DNA of 61,273 bases from an aff. Roholtiella sp. LEGE 12411 (GCF_015206995.1 NZ_JADEXR010000022.1:1-61273); one strand, 5' to 3'. Shown: positions 25,802 through 35,581, counted from the stretch's first letter. Numbers and translations are program-made. Notes: generated by a model not told the origin, from the letters alone.

Positions 25802-26692
25802 ATGAGTCGAGGAATTTATATAGTTGCCAATGACCGTGTTATTGATAATGCGATCGCTTTACTCAATAGTATTCGTCACTATGACCCAGAAGTGACCGTT
25901 TATCTCATTCCTTTTAATGATAACTATCACAAAGTGGCAGAGCAGCTTGCCGACTTACATAATGTACAAGTTTTCCCAGATTTAGAATTTCTTGAGAACT
26001 TAACTAAACGCATAGGGGAAATTTTTGATCGAGATTTCCTCGCATTACCTAATAAAATGCGTAAACTAGTGGCATGGTTTGGGCCTTTAGATGAGTTTAT
26101 TTATATTGATACTGATATTGTCGTTTTTGAAAAAATCGCTGACAATTTAGACAAGCTTTCAAAAGTCGATTTTTTTTGTTGCGATTATCATCATGCTAAC
26201 GAAAAGCTACGGAATGTTTTTTCCCCATTTGTACAAGAACGACAAATTTTTTCAGATGCTCAATTAGAAGACGTTTTCAATAGTGGCTTTTGGGCTTCTA
26301 GAAAGGGAGTTATTACCGAGCAACAGATGGATGAAGCTTTACGCGAGTGTGCAATGCATCGCGAATATTTCGATTTTTCTGAAGGTGTTACAGACCAACC
26401 TATTCTGAATTATCTTGTTCTCAAGCTGATTGCTAAACGTGGGAATCTCGTCAAAATTCCTGGGGGTGGGCCTGGTAGTTGGGCAGGTTCGCGAAATTTT
26501 CAACAGCAAGATTACGCTCTTTATGACCGAGGACAAAGACTAAAATATCTCCACTGGGCTGGTACGCGGATTAAAATTGGTAGTCCTTATTGGCAATTAT
26601 GGGAACACTATCGTTACCTTCATGAAGGGAAATTTGCCTTCATTCCAAAATTGACTCGCCGTTTATTTCCTTTTGTTTTTGCCCGAACTTAA
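25802..26692 (+). CDS. GT-A-like putative glycosyltransferase, tandem paralogue 2
   Basis: A 296-residue relative of its neighbours: MSRGIYIVANDRVIDNAIALLNS, D103-T-D105 in FIYIDTDIVVF, NSGFWASRKG, TDQPILNYLV, KYLHWAG and WEHYRYLHEGK. It is the most divergent of the three, lacking the WDKF insertion seen in the others. It begins 4 bp after paralogue 1 and ends 16 bp before paralogue 3. Its start is ATG. Confidence 0.7.
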   Translation: MSRGIYIVANDRVIDNAIALLNSIRHYDPEVTVYLIPFNDNYHKVAEQLADLHNVQVFPDLEFLENLTKRIGEIFDRDFLALPNKMRKLVAWFGPLDEFIYIDTDIVVFEKIADNLDKLSKVDFFCCDYHHANEKLRNVFSPFVQERQIFSDAQLEDVFNSGFWASRKGVITEQQMDEALRECAMHREYFDFSEGVTDQPILNYLVLKLIAKRGNLVKIPGGGPGSWAGSRNFQQQDYALYDRGQRLKYLHWAGTRIKIGSPYWQLWEHYRYLHEGKFAFIPKLTRRLFPFVFART

Positions 26693-26708
26693 TATTAGGA
26701 GTATCCCG

Positions 26709-27743
26709 ATGACCGATGGTATTTATATCCTAGGTAATGATGTAGTTTATGACCAAGTAGTTGCGTTGCTCAACAGTATAGAAGCTAATGCTGGTAGGAA
26801 AATTCCTATTTGTATAATTCCATATAATGAACGATTAGATAGAGTACGAGAAGAGATTGCAGCTAGAGATAATGTCACTTTATTTGAAAACTCTGCTGCC
26901 ATTTTTTACTGGGATAAATTTGCAACCCAGATATGGAAAAATTATCCAAGGGCACAAAAAACTTGGCGAGAGTGGGGCTTTTCTCAACTCTATGAGTTAC
27001 CGATGCACCGCAAATTTTGTGCTGTGGATGGGCCCTTTGATAAATTTATTTATTTTGATGCAGATACCTTGTTAATGGGGCCGATAGATTATGTATATGA
27101 AAAGTTAGATAGTTATGATTGGGTAGTAAATGATTTTCAGTATAAGTCTGACTTGAAGTACATTTTTGATGGTTCACCAGAGCTTCTACAGCAAGTTTTC
27201 AATCAGGAAAAATTGCAGTCTCAAATATTCTGTGCTGGTTGGTTTGCATCTAAAAAAAATATTTTTACTCAGATTATGGTGACAGATATCCTCAGTAAAT
27301 TAGAGGCTGGTGAAGCTGATGTAATGGCTTTAGTCGCACCTGACCAATCTGTATTTAATTACATGGTATTGAGGAGTGGAATTTCATATTATAACTTTGC
27401 TTACCATGACTCGGAGAAAGCGACTGGTAATCACTGGAGTTCTAAATTTGATGTGGTAGATAATGTCCTCTACGACCAAGGACGGCGGCTGACATATCTG
27501 CACTATATGAGTATCGGTGCATCAAACTTTACTCAACTTTGCGCTGGTGAAGATGTCAACGTTCCATACAGAGACGTGTTTTTGCATTATCGGTATTTAA
27601 AATCGCCAGAACAAAGACCTCAAAGTTTTAGGCTTGAGAGTCCGTTAATACGTCTACAAAAGACTACTAGCAGTTTTATTCAGCAAAAAGTTAACAATAT
27701 TAAGCTTAACTATCGTAACTTCAAGGATAGAATCACTCAATAA
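26709..27743 (+). CDS. GT-A-like putative glycosyltransferase, tandem paralogue 3
   Basis: A 344-residue paralogue closest to number 1: MTDGIYILGNDVVYDQVVALLNS, FYWDKF, D117-A-D119 in FIYFDADTLLM, CAGWFASKKN, APDQSVFNYMVL, TYLHYMS and FLHYRYLKSPE. The open frame reaches back into paralogue 2 (TTG at 26673), but the ATG at 26709 has a taggag ribosome-binding site and matches the paralogues. The C-terminal about 50 residues are basic and may bind membrane or RNA-like surfaces. It is the last gene of the plus-strand cluster. Confidence 0.7.
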   Translation: MTDGIYILGNDVVYDQVVALLNSIEANAGRKIPICIIPYNERLDRVREEIAARDNVTLFENSAAIFYWDKFATQIWKNYPRAQKTWREWGFSQLYELPMHRKFCAVDGPFDKFIYFDADTLLMGPIDYVYEKLDSYDWVVNDFQYKSDLKYIFDGSPELLQQVFNQEKLQSQIFCAGWFASKKNIFTQIMVTDILSKLEAGEADVMALVAPDQSVFNYMVLRSGISYYNFAYHDSEKATGNHWSSKFDVVDNVLYDQGRRLTYLHYMSIGASNFTQLCAGEDVNVPYRDVFLHYRYLKSPEQRPQSFRLESPLIRLQKTTSSFIQQKVNNIKLNYRNFKDRITQ

Positions 27744-27822
27744 ACTTTATCCCCTTGTGGGTGGAGTTTTTCATCCCTTTGACTCTTTAACCTTCACATT
27801 TTTACAACTTCTGTAATAAGTC

Positions 27823-28197
27823 TTATGAAAAAGAATCTAAATCTAAAGATTGCATTCCTCGGCGTTCTGCAAAAGTTAGCATACTTCCCAACTGCAACCA
27901 AATTAACAAACAAGTAAGCAGACTAACAGGCAAACCTACTCCTAAAGCTAACAAGGAGGGAAAGCCAAATATCTCTAAACCTGAAGAAAGAAATAGACAA
28001 ACACCGCCAGTTATACCAATAAATGGCACAACCAATTGTTTCAACGCAGAACGCGGTTTAGTAGTTTCGGTACGCTCGCTTGACCATTTTTGCACAATTA
28101 CTTTCAAAGTACCTGATAGCGCTAGACCAGAAGTTAATGCTGCCAGAAATCCAACAAGTAACAGAAAATAGGGCGGTTGCAGAGGAAAATAGTACAT
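27823..28197 (-). CDS. Small membrane protein of unknown function
   Basis: A 124-residue protein with about three hydrophobic segments (residues about 9-33, 54-75 and 80-104) joined by short loops, the first loop basic (KWSSERTETTKPRSALK). It has an ATG start and ends with a polar tail. No family was recognised; cyanobacteria have many short membrane proteins of this type. It lies 52 bp downstream of the UbiB-type gene on the same strand and may be cotranscribed with it. Confidence 0.65.
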   Translation of the reverse strand: MYYFPLQPPYFLLLVGFLAALTSGLALSGTLKVIVQKWSSERTETTKPRSALKQLVVPFIGITGGVCLFLSSGLEIFGFPSLLALGVGLPVSLLTCLLIWLQLGSMLTFAERRGMQSLDLDSFS

Positions 28198-28249
28198 TAA
28201 AACTCCTGATTGATATTAAAACAAGATATGCTGTGCAAATTTTGATATT

Positions 28250-30073
28250 TTACTTTTTAATTGCTGACTGATTTTCTGCAAAAGGCACGAGGAAAGTAGC
28301 TTTTGGTAAAATAGCTGCTGCGCCTTCTCTAGATAAATCACCTAAAAGCCCGATCGCTAAATTTAATAAACGATTCGGTTGTAAGTCATCTTTAACCAGG
28401 TTCCACAGACGTTGGACTTCTTCAGTGTGGAGGCGGTCATCTTCAGTGATAGCTAGCACAAATTGTCGTCTGAGAAACTTGCCTTCATCTGACATCAAAT
28501 ATTGGAACCCCATCTGTGCTGTGGGCAATACATCAAAATTACCATCAGTACGAGCGATCGCAATCAAATTTTCTAACCGCTGCCACTGGAATTTACCATT
28601 TTTGAATAACACATTTAGTAATCGCCGCCGCAAATCGGGCGATTCCCCTGTTAGCAACCGCCGTGCTATGTATGGATAACCTACCTCAACAATTTTAAAA
28701 TCCGGGTTGAGGCTCAGAGCTATACCTTCCTGCGTCACCAATGAACGAATAATCAAAGCAAACTTTGCCGGTACTCGAAAAGGATATTCGTACATCAGTT
28801 CCGAGAATTCATCGGTAATAGTTTTGAAGTTAAAATCTTTGACATTTTTGCCAATGGCACTTCCCAGCACTGCTTCCAATGCTGGCACAATTGGGCAAAT
28901 ATTTGTGTCTGGAGTCAGAAAGCCTAGCTTAACAAAGTCTTCGGCTAAGTCTGTGTAGTCTTTATTTACAAGATGCACTAAGGCATCCACCAGCGTTTCT
29001 TTGGTTGTTTCCTCCAATTGATCCATCATACCGAAGTCGATGTAAGCCATCCGACCATCGGGTATGGCGAACAAATTACCGGGATGGGGGTCAGCATGGA
29101 AGAAGCCGTGTTCCAACAGCTGTTGCAAACCTGATGTCACGCCAATTTGGATGATCGCCTCTGGGTCTAAACCTGCTTCCCGGATACGTTGAGTATCTGT
29201 CAACTTGAAGCCGTTAATCCATTCCAGGGTTAAAACGTGAGTATTGGTATAACGCCAGTAAATAGCTGGAACTTTGACTTGCGGATCGTCGCGGAAGTTA
29301 CTAGCAAATTTTTCGGCGTTGCGGCCTTCATTGATATAGTCTATTTCTTCAAATAATTTAGTCCCAAACTCGTCCACAATTAAAGTTAGGTCGTGACCGA
29401 GATTGAGAGGCAACAAAGGAGCTAGCCAACCTGCTGCCCAACGTAACAGATACAGGTCGCGTGTGAGAGTCGGGCGTAAGTTGGGGCGTTGCACTTTCAC
29501 TGCGACTTCTTCGCCACTCACCAGACGCCCACGGTAGACTTGACCCAAACTAGCAGCCGCTACTGGCGTTGGCGAAAGTTCGCTAAAACTTTCGTGAACT
29601 GGGCGGCCTAGTTCAGCTTCGATCATTTGGTAGGCGATCGCACTATCGAAAGGTGGTAACTGATCTTGCAGCTTCACCAGTTCTTCTAAGAAATCTTTGC
29701 GGATCAGGTCAGGGCGAGTGGAGAGGGCTTGACCAACTTTAATAAAAGCAGGGCCGAGGCGGGTGAGCAGTTCTCGCAACTGGATAGCTCGTTTACCCTT
29801 GTTCTGCTCAATTTTATCTTGCCATTCGTCCCACTTGAGACTGAATGTAAATCCTGCAAAAGACCAGATAATTCTCAGCACTCGCCCCCAAGCTTGCCAG
29901 GGACGGTAACGATAGTAACGAGCGATCGCGTCTGGATTATATTGCTTTAGCTGAGCAGGTTGATACTGACCCACGCCTTTATTTGCCTCTTTGACTGGGA
30001 ATTTTACACTTTTGTTTGTTTGTCTCCCGACTAGCAAGCTGTTTGCAAGTGCAGGATAGTAATAGTCTTTCAT
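28250..30073 (-). CDS. ABC1/UbiB-type atypical kinase
   Basis: A 607-residue member of the AarF/UbiB/ABC1K family, which in cyanobacteria and plastids supports prenylquinone and tocopherol metabolism. The family KxGQ motif is at 112-115 (IKVGQALSTRPD), the alanine-rich nucleotide loop is VAAASLGQVYRG, the ATP-binding Lys is in VAVKVQRP, and the catalytic part has HADPHPGNLF and YIDFGMMD. The C-terminal about 150 residues are the usual extension found in photosynthetic organisms. ATG at 30073 is used; the frame runs nine bases further to a TTG. The partner quinone pathway is not in the window. Confidence 0.9.
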   Translation of the reverse strand: MKDYYYPALANSLLVGRQTNKSVKFPVKEANKGVGQYQPAQLKQYNPDAIARYYRYRPWQAWGRVLRIIWSFAGFTFSLKWDEWQDKIEQNKGKRAIQLRELLTRLGPAFIKVGQALSTRPDLIRKDFLEELVKLQDQLPPFDSAIAYQMIEAELGRPVHESFSELSPTPVAAASLGQVYRGRLVSGEEVAVKVQRPNLRPTLTRDLYLLRWAAGWLAPLLPLNLGHDLTLIVDEFGTKLFEEIDYINEGRNAEKFASNFRDDPQVKVPAIYWRYTNTHVLTLEWINGFKLTDTQRIREAGLDPEAIIQIGVTSGLQQLLEHGFFHADPHPGNLFAIPDGRMAYIDFGMMDQLEETTKETLVDALVHLVNKDYTDLAEDFVKLGFLTPDTNICPIVPALEAVLGSAIGKNVKDFNFKTITDEFSELMYEYPFRVPAKFALIIRSLVTQEGIALSLNPDFKIVEVGYPYIARRLLTGESPDLRRRLLNVLFKNGKFQWQRLENLIAIARTDGNFDVLPTAQMGFQYLMSDEGKFLRRQFVLAITEDDRLHTEEVQRLWNLVKDDLQPNRLLNLAIGLLGDLSREGAAAILPKATFLVPFAENQSAIKK

Positions 30074-30486
30074 CTCAAGCAATTAGAACTCAACCCCTTT
30101 GAGGATGATGTTCGAGGCTATTTTTGCCTATATTAATTGCTGAGATTTGTCTATCTTTTTCTTAATTATACTTTATAAAACTACAACTACTTATCTAAGT
30201 TTTTGATGATTTTATTTTTTCTTAACTATTATTTATATAAATATAAAATTTTCCTATGTAAAAGCATCGTAATGAGGATGCAATAATTAAGTATTCGTCT
30301 TGCTCATCAGCTACATAGGGCAATAGTACTATTACTATCACCACTGGGAATGATTCACACACTAGGCTTTGATTATTGATTGATAGATTGCAGCGGCGAA
30401 TAAGCGATCGCAGACAGAGCACTCAAAAAGACTGTAGTTGTTAATCAGAATGCTAATTCAAGATTGATTTACCTTTATCATCTACT
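30074..30486. other. AT-rich gap, no gene seen
   Basis: About 410 bp between the UbiB-type gene's upstream side and the end of the exopolysaccharide operon. It is AT-rich, with one HIP1 octamer near 30403. Short open frames here lack coding character. It should contain the UbiB promoter. Confidence 0.5.
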
Positions 30487-31872
30487 CTAAGACTTCAATA
30501 TTTTAAAATAGCCAATCAGGCTGTTTCTCTCTTTAATTGATATCAATGGAAGCAGTAACAACAAGCAAGATAGGTAACGGATTGAACCACTAAATGCACT
30601 CAAAATCAGAGCCGCAACCGAGATCATATACCAAATAAGTGCTTCAGTATAATTTAGACCCCCTACCTCTATTGCCATGTATAAGTGAAGAATAAAATAG
30701 CTGGCTAATGCACAGATTTCAGCCCAGCCATAACCAATCATCCCCAAGCGCGGCACTAGCAAAAACGCACTTCCCGCAAACAATACTACATGGACTAGAT
30801 GAAACCAAGTCACTAGAAGATTTTTAGCCTGTAGATATAATACCGAGCGATGTAGGTTAAAAATGGCATGGGAAAGATAGCTCACACAAATAAACGGAAG
30901 TACTTGCAAAACTGGATTCCAATTTTTCCCAAAAACGAGCGTCAAGACTACAGGAGCCACTAGCGCAAACCCCGCCATTGGTAGCCCAACTGCCAAAACT
31001 TGCAGGCGCATTCCCTCTTGAATACTTTTGCGTATACGAGTTTTGTCATCTCCTAACCTAGGAAGTGCCACCATCGCAAGTCGCCAGGTTACTGCTTTAG
31101 CAAAAGAAAGCATTTCAACCAGGCGAATGCATAGAGCCACAAAAGCAACGGCTTCAGCGCCAGCGAAACGCCCCACAATAACTGGGTTGACTAACGTACG
31201 CAATTCCCAAATCCAAATCGAACTCGCATAGCCTAGTCCATACTCAAGCATTGTCCGAATTAAAGCTGGATTCCAAGATAAGCACAGCCGGAGATTGCTG
31301 CTCAAGTAATTTAGTGCCAATTGGCAACCTTGCTGTGTAAATAAGCCAAAAACGGGAGACCAAGCACCATATCCATGTAGTGCTAGTGGTATCGCTACGA
31401 GATAGTAGCTAATCTGGCTAAGTAACTCAATATATGCTATGCGGTGATAATTCAGGTCACGTTCCAGCTTTACCACCCAAGGCAGATTTAAGGTACTCAG
31501 AGGTATAGTTAAAGCTAAAGTTCCCACAAGCGGTGCAACTTCTGGAAGTCTCAGCAACTGAGCGATAATCTGTCTTCCCAGCACAAGACCGACGACACAG
31601 ATAATATTAATACATAGCAAGAGAGTAAAAACTTGATTGTACTCATGTTGCTCTGGATTATTCTTTTTGCGAAGTAGATAAACATCTAGACCTGATGGAG
31701 CTAAACGGTAAAAGAAAATGACAATACCACTACTTGCTCCAAAAAATCCGTACTCAGTTGGCCCAATTACTCTAGTAATTAATATCACACCTACCAAGCT
31801 GAGTAATATACCCAAACTTTGGCGGATAAGCATGATAAATCCGCCTTTTAAGGCTTGATGGCGTAGTCCCAT
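30487..31872 (-). CDS. Wzx-type polysaccharide flippase (MOP superfamily)
   Basis: A 461-residue, highly hydrophobic protein with about 12-13 membrane segments. It has the family N-terminus (GFIMLIRQSLGILLSLVGVILITRVIGPTEYGFF) with the usual ARxLGPxEYG-like loop. It flips undecaprenyl-linked repeat units across the inner membrane for polymerisation by Wzy. It is the last gene of the minus-strand exopolysaccharide operon, 97 bp after the GT2 gene. The C-terminus holds the hydrophobic pair of helices followed by a short basic tail. Confidence 0.85.
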   Translation of the reverse strand: MGLRHQALKGGFIMLIRQSLGILLSLVGVILITRVIGPTEYGFFGASSGIVIFFYRLAPSGLDVYLLRKKNNPEQHEYNQVFTLLLCINIICVVGLVLGRQIIAQLLRLPEVAPLVGTLALTIPLSTLNLPWVVKLERDLNYHRIAYIELLSQISYYLVAIPLALHGYGAWSPVFGLFTQQGCQLALNYLSSNLRLCLSWNPALIRTMLEYGLGYASSIWIWELRTLVNPVIVGRFAGAEAVAFVALCIRLVEMLSFAKAVTWRLAMVALPRLGDDKTRIRKSIQEGMRLQVLAVGLPMAGFALVAPVVLTLVFGKNWNPVLQVLPFICVSYLSHAIFNLHRSVLYLQAKNLLVTWFHLVHVVLFAGSAFLLVPRLGMIGYGWAEICALASYFILHLYMAIEVGGLNYTEALIWYMISVAALILSAFSGSIRYLSCLLLLLPLISIKERNSLIGYFKILKS

Positions 31873-31969
31873 AATTACTTCCTATGTCGAGGGAAATTTT
31901 TCCGGTGATTGTGTCATTAATCGCCGATGGCAAATGGTGGGATATAGCGATCGCCTGTTTTTTGAGATA

Positions 31970-32923
31970 TCACTGTGCAATAATTGATCGGATTTGCCGA
32001 CGCACAGCGTAGATCAGTCCCAGCACTCTGCTAAAACCATCAGCTCCCAAACATTGCATAATTGCGATTGCTACACTCAGACGAATGCACTCACCAGAGT
32101 AGCGTAGCCGAGGATAATGGGCGATCGCTTGGGTACGAAAATATATTGCCTGTTGGCGATCGCTATTTTGTATGGCTTTCCAAGCTAAAAAGATACTTGC
32201 ATAACCGTAGCTGCGGTTTTTTAAATACATTAGCTCCTGTGAAACCGATTGGAATAATTTCTCAATCATTCCAAAACCTTGTTCCAGCATCTGCCAGTTT
32301 TTCGTGGCATTATTAAGATGCTGTCGATAAGAAACTAGAGGTTCTTTAATTACAGCCAAGGGGTAACGAGCAGCAATCCGAACCCACATATCCCAGTCTT
32401 GAGAGTAGCGTAAGTTCCGATCAAATTCGCCGACAGTTTTCAAGCAATCATTGCGGACTATCACCGAAGAAGTAACAATTGTATTTTGCTTGAGTAATTG
32501 TTTTAAAGCATCACCTTCGGCATGAGATTTCATGACTCTGCCTGAAGACTTGCCTTGCCAATCAATTAACAACATATTCGTATGTACCAAGCCTATTTCT
32601 GGGTTATCTTCCAGACAATGCACTTGTTTTTCTAGCTTAGTTGGCTCCCACAGATCATCGGCATCTAAAAACGCTATATACTCGCCTTGTGCCTGAGAAA
32701 TGCCTGTGTTCCGTGCCACCGATGCACCCCGATTTTGTTGCACAATCAACTTGACTCGCGAGTCTACTAGTTCACCTGCCCATTGCACAATATTGTCTGT
32801 ACTACCATCATCAATAATTAGTACTTCAAAATCTGTAAAAGTCTGCTGTAAGACACTTTTTAAAGTTTCCGGCAGATAAGTCATGGCATTGTAGGCGGGA
32901 ACAATCACAGAAACTTTTGGCAT
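31970..32923 (-). CDS. Glycosyltransferase family 2
   Basis: A 317-residue GT-A enzyme with the classic start VSVIVPAYNAMTYLPETLKSVLQQTFTDFEVLIIDDGSTDN, the metal-binding motif DADDLW (IAFLDADDLWEPTK) and the acceptor-side block GEFDRNLRYSQDWDMWVRIA. It adds one sugar of the exopolysaccharide repeat unit at the inner face of the membrane. The last about 60 residues are basic with hydrophobic patches, suggesting peripheral membrane contact. It lies 18 bp downstream of a GT4 gene and upstream of wzx. Confidence 0.88.
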   Translation of the reverse strand: MPKVSVIVPAYNAMTYLPETLKSVLQQTFTDFEVLIIDDGSTDNIVQWAGELVDSRVKLIVQQNRGASVARNTGISQAQGEYIAFLDADDLWEPTKLEKQVHCLEDNPEIGLVHTNMLLIDWQGKSSGRVMKSHAEGDALKQLLKQNTIVTSSVIVRNDCLKTVGEFDRNLRYSQDWDMWVRIAARYPLAVIKEPLVSYRQHLNNATKNWQMLEQGFGMIEKLFQSVSQELMYLKNRSYGYASIFLAWKAIQNSDRQQAIYFRTQAIAHYPRLRYSGECIRLSVAIAIMQCLGADGFSRVLGLIYAVRRQIRSIIAQ

Positions 32924-32941
32924 AATATCAAGCTCATCAAA

Positions 32942-34117
32942 CTAGGATTTTCTAGACTGAAGAATTGTCTTTAAAATGACATCGCGGTAGTGCAAAGCAA
33001 CAGCCTCCCAGCTAAAACGTGAGCCAATCCGTCTAGCTTTTTGTTGCCAATTTCCACTCAAGACTTTGGCAATAGCAGTAGCATAGCTACCTATATCTGT
33101 GACATCGCAGAGAATTCCAGCATCTGCAACAACATGGCGACGCATTTCATCATCTGTGGCGACTACTGGTAAACCACTAGCCATTGCTTCCAAATAAGAA
33201 AGCGCACATGGTTCATTAATGGAAGGTAGAGTGAATGCATTTGCACTGCGATAAACTTTGGGCATTTGCTCAGCAGGAAATGTTCTGATTGCAAAGCGAT
33301 CGCTTCCTAATAATTTCTCACCTAAAGATTGAAAGTAGGCTCGATCAGGGCCATCTCCACAAATGAGAAAACTGACTTGTGGTAAGGACGCAACTGCCTG
33401 AATTGCTAATTCTACTCGCTTGTGTCCGTCACGGTTGAGAGAAGCTACACATAGAACCAGAGGTTTGCTTAAACCCAAAGCCATCTTTTCTCCTTCAGGT
33501 GAAAAGCGGTTAGTATCTACGCCGTTGAGAATAATGCTGGTAGCTTGGGAAGGTTGTAAAGTGCGGGCAAAATCAGCCATCGTTTTTGAAAAAACTACGA
33601 GATGATCGGGGCGGAATCGCAAATTGCGTGCAAGCGATCGCCCTTGATTTAGCAATCCAGTATGTTCGGTATAAACAATCGGCGTACCAATCAGGGCGCG
33701 GACAAAAGCTGCCATTGCTAAGCCCCCGTAATCATTGCAAGGAAAAATCAGATCAGCTGGGTGTTGCAGCAATCGTGTAGCACAAGGCAAAAAGCTAGTC
33801 AAGTGTTCAATAACGATGTCAGGATGAGGAGAAAAACGTCTCATTACCGAAGCGATCGACAAATAATTGAGAATCTGACGCGCCTTTGTGCGAGGAATGC
33901 CACCAGCCGGATAATAAAAAGGGCTACAGGGTGCGCCTGCTAATAATTCCACCTCAAAGTCAGCGTTGAGGCTACGAGCAAGTTCAATGGCAAATATTTC
34001 TGAGCCACCACTCCAGTTAACCCCTGCACTCGGATGCACCAAAACTACTCGATAGGGTCGTTGATGTCGTGCTGTCAATTGGGTATGATTGCTAGAGTCA
34101 ATCAAGCGCTGGGTCAT
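32942..34117 (-). CDS. Glycosyltransferase family 4
   Basis: A 391-residue GT-B enzyme. The N-domain includes VHPSAGVNWSGGSEIFAIELARSL (the donor/acceptor loop typical of GT4). The donor domain has VLCVASLNRDGHKRVELAIQAV, FLICGDGPDRAYFQSLG, and the E-x7-E motif in PSINEPCALSYLEAMASGLPVVATDDEM. It is part of the exopolysaccharide operon, between wzy and the GT2 gene (27 bp and 18 bp gaps). The sugar is not determinable. Confidence 0.88.
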   Translation of the reverse strand: MTQRLIDSSNHTQLTARHQRPYRVVLVHPSAGVNWSGGSEIFAIELARSLNADFEVELLAGAPCSPFYYPAGGIPRTKARQILNYLSIASVMRRFSPHPDIVIEHLTSFLPCATRLLQHPADLIFPCNDYGGLAMAAFVRALIGTPIVYTEHTGLLNQGRSLARNLRFRPDHLVVFSKTMADFARTLQPSQATSIILNGVDTNRFSPEGEKMALGLSKPLVLCVASLNRDGHKRVELAIQAVASLPQVSFLICGDGPDRAYFQSLGEKLLGSDRFAIRTFPAEQMPKVYRSANAFTLPSINEPCALSYLEAMASGLPVVATDDEMRRHVVADAGILCDVTDIGSYATAIAKVLSGNWQQKARRIGSRFSWEAVALHYRDVILKTILQSRKS

Positions 34118-34144
34118 TTTGCGTATGTGATTGCTATAGAGGTT

Positions 34145-35581
34145 TTACTCAGCCACAAAGTTGTCCAGAAGCTTTAGTTGATTCCAGTCCCAAGCAGTAA
34201 CCGCAAACAGAGTCCACCAATAGAAAAAGAAAGTTGTGTGAGTCCAAATATTCTCCGTAATCATACCGACTATTATGGACAGAAGCATAGCTAACAATAC
34301 CCAGCACAGCTTTTGCTGAGCCATGCTTCGGGAGGTGCGCTGGAGTAAGTGAATCAAATGTGTAACCTGAATACCAAGAAAGGCTATAAAAACTAAAAAA
34401 CCTACGACTCCACCCTCTGCTAAAGTCATCAGATAATCATTGTGAGCATAGTTATTGTAAATAGTTAAATGGCGGCTAGTCGCCAGACCATAACCAAAGA
34501 TCGGAGACTGCTCCCAAGCCTTTAGCAGATAAGTCCACTGTGATAACCGCCAGTTAAAACTGTTGTAATCTCCCTGTGCTAGAAGAATCGCTCGTGATAT
34601 ATCCATATCTGGATTAAAGAGCGGTGTTTGAGCTAAGGAACTAAGGCGTTGTTGTCCAAACTCTGTACTAGCAAACAGAGCAATGACTATACCAAATAAC
34701 AATGCTCCACCAATCAGATTAATCATGCTTAATCTTGGTGCAATCAAAACCAGAATAAAAACGCCCAGCATCATCAAAGCAAATAGGGCTTTAGTACTCA
34801 CATAAAAAAAGCAGAGTAAACCAAGTAACACTAGCCAAGGCCAACGCTGCTGCGACTGACTTATTTTCCAATAAGTCAAACCAATGAATAGCAACAAAAA
34901 AGTGGCGAAGGTATTGGAAAGACCAAGAGTACCGTTAATCCGGGAAATCTCTCCCAGAATTGGGTCTTGAGTTCCTCTGAGTATGGCTGGTAAGAGCGAA
35001 ACAGGAAGGATCGTCTGCATCATTGCTGCTGTTAGGGGTATGACCAGAGCAAAAAATAGTGCAGAGACTATCTTTTGCGGATGAACTCGGTCTTTGAGCT
35101 GCATCACCAGCAAGTAGACCATCAGCCAGGAAAAAAGACGTACCCACTCGCGTACGCTATCTCGCCAAACACCAGTATGAAGCCACTGTCCTCCCAGAGG
35201 TATGAGTATCACCCATAAGCCCTGTAGAGCTACCCAGCCCGCAAACAACCACCAGAACCGATCAGTACGGACTGGCCGACCGACCAATAATGTTGCCACC
35301 ACATAAAGTAAAGTTAGAACATTAATACCAATAGCAAACGCCGCTGGTATTTGCTGATCAGAGAAAGGATCGAGAGCGCTACGCACGATTAATAGACCAA
35401 TAACCGCTTGCTCAAATTTGGTAAAGAAGTAGAAAACTAAGGGTACTGCGATCGCAACTAAACCCAGGTAAGCAGGCCGAACACTGGCAAGGAAGCCTGC
35501 AAATATACCAATCCCCAGACCTGCTAATACAATCGAGAGTGTTACTAGAGAACTTGCGCGTTGATTAGTCAACATCGTCAT
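34145..35581 (-). CDS. O-antigen polymerase/ligase family protein (Wzy-like)
   Basis: A 478-residue protein with about 11-12 membrane helices and one long periplasmic loop (about residues 320-375), which has the family feature SPIFGYGLATSRHLTIYNNYAHNDYLMTLAEGG; the GxG and HN(D/x) motifs there are typical of PF04932 proteins. In the operon with wzx and wzc it most likely polymerises the exopolysaccharide repeat unit rather than acting as a ligase. Its ATG overlaps the wzc stop (ATGA), so translation is coupled. Confidence 0.85.
   Translation of the reverse strand: MTMLTNQRASSLVTLSIVLAGLGIGIFAGFLASVRPAYLGLVAIAVPLVFYFFTKFEQAVIGLLIVRSALDPFSDQQIPAAFAIGINVLTLLYVVATLLVGRPVRTDRFWWLFAGWVALQGLWVILIPLGGQWLHTGVWRDSVREWVRLFSWLMVYLLVMQLKDRVHPQKIVSALFFALVIPLTAAMMQTILPVSLLPAILRGTQDPILGEISRINGTLGLSNTFATFLLLFIGLTYWKISQSQQRWPWLVLLGLLCFFYVSTKALFALMMLGVFILVLIAPRLSMINLIGGALLFGIVIALFASTEFGQQRLSSLAQTPLFNPDMDISRAILLAQGDYNSFNWRLSQWTYLLKAWEQSPIFGYGLATSRHLTIYNNYAHNDYLMTLAEGGVVGFLVFIAFLGIQVTHLIHLLQRTSRSMAQQKLCWVLLAMLLSIIVGMITENIWTHTTFFFYWWTLFAVTAWDWNQLKLLDNFVAE

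Noticed and set aside
16915-27743. Heterocyst hep/hgl island
   Set aside because: The ABC exporter is HepA-like only at the superfamily level, and no HepB, HepC, polyketide synthase or DevBCA-type genes are present, so a heterocyst assignment is not supported.
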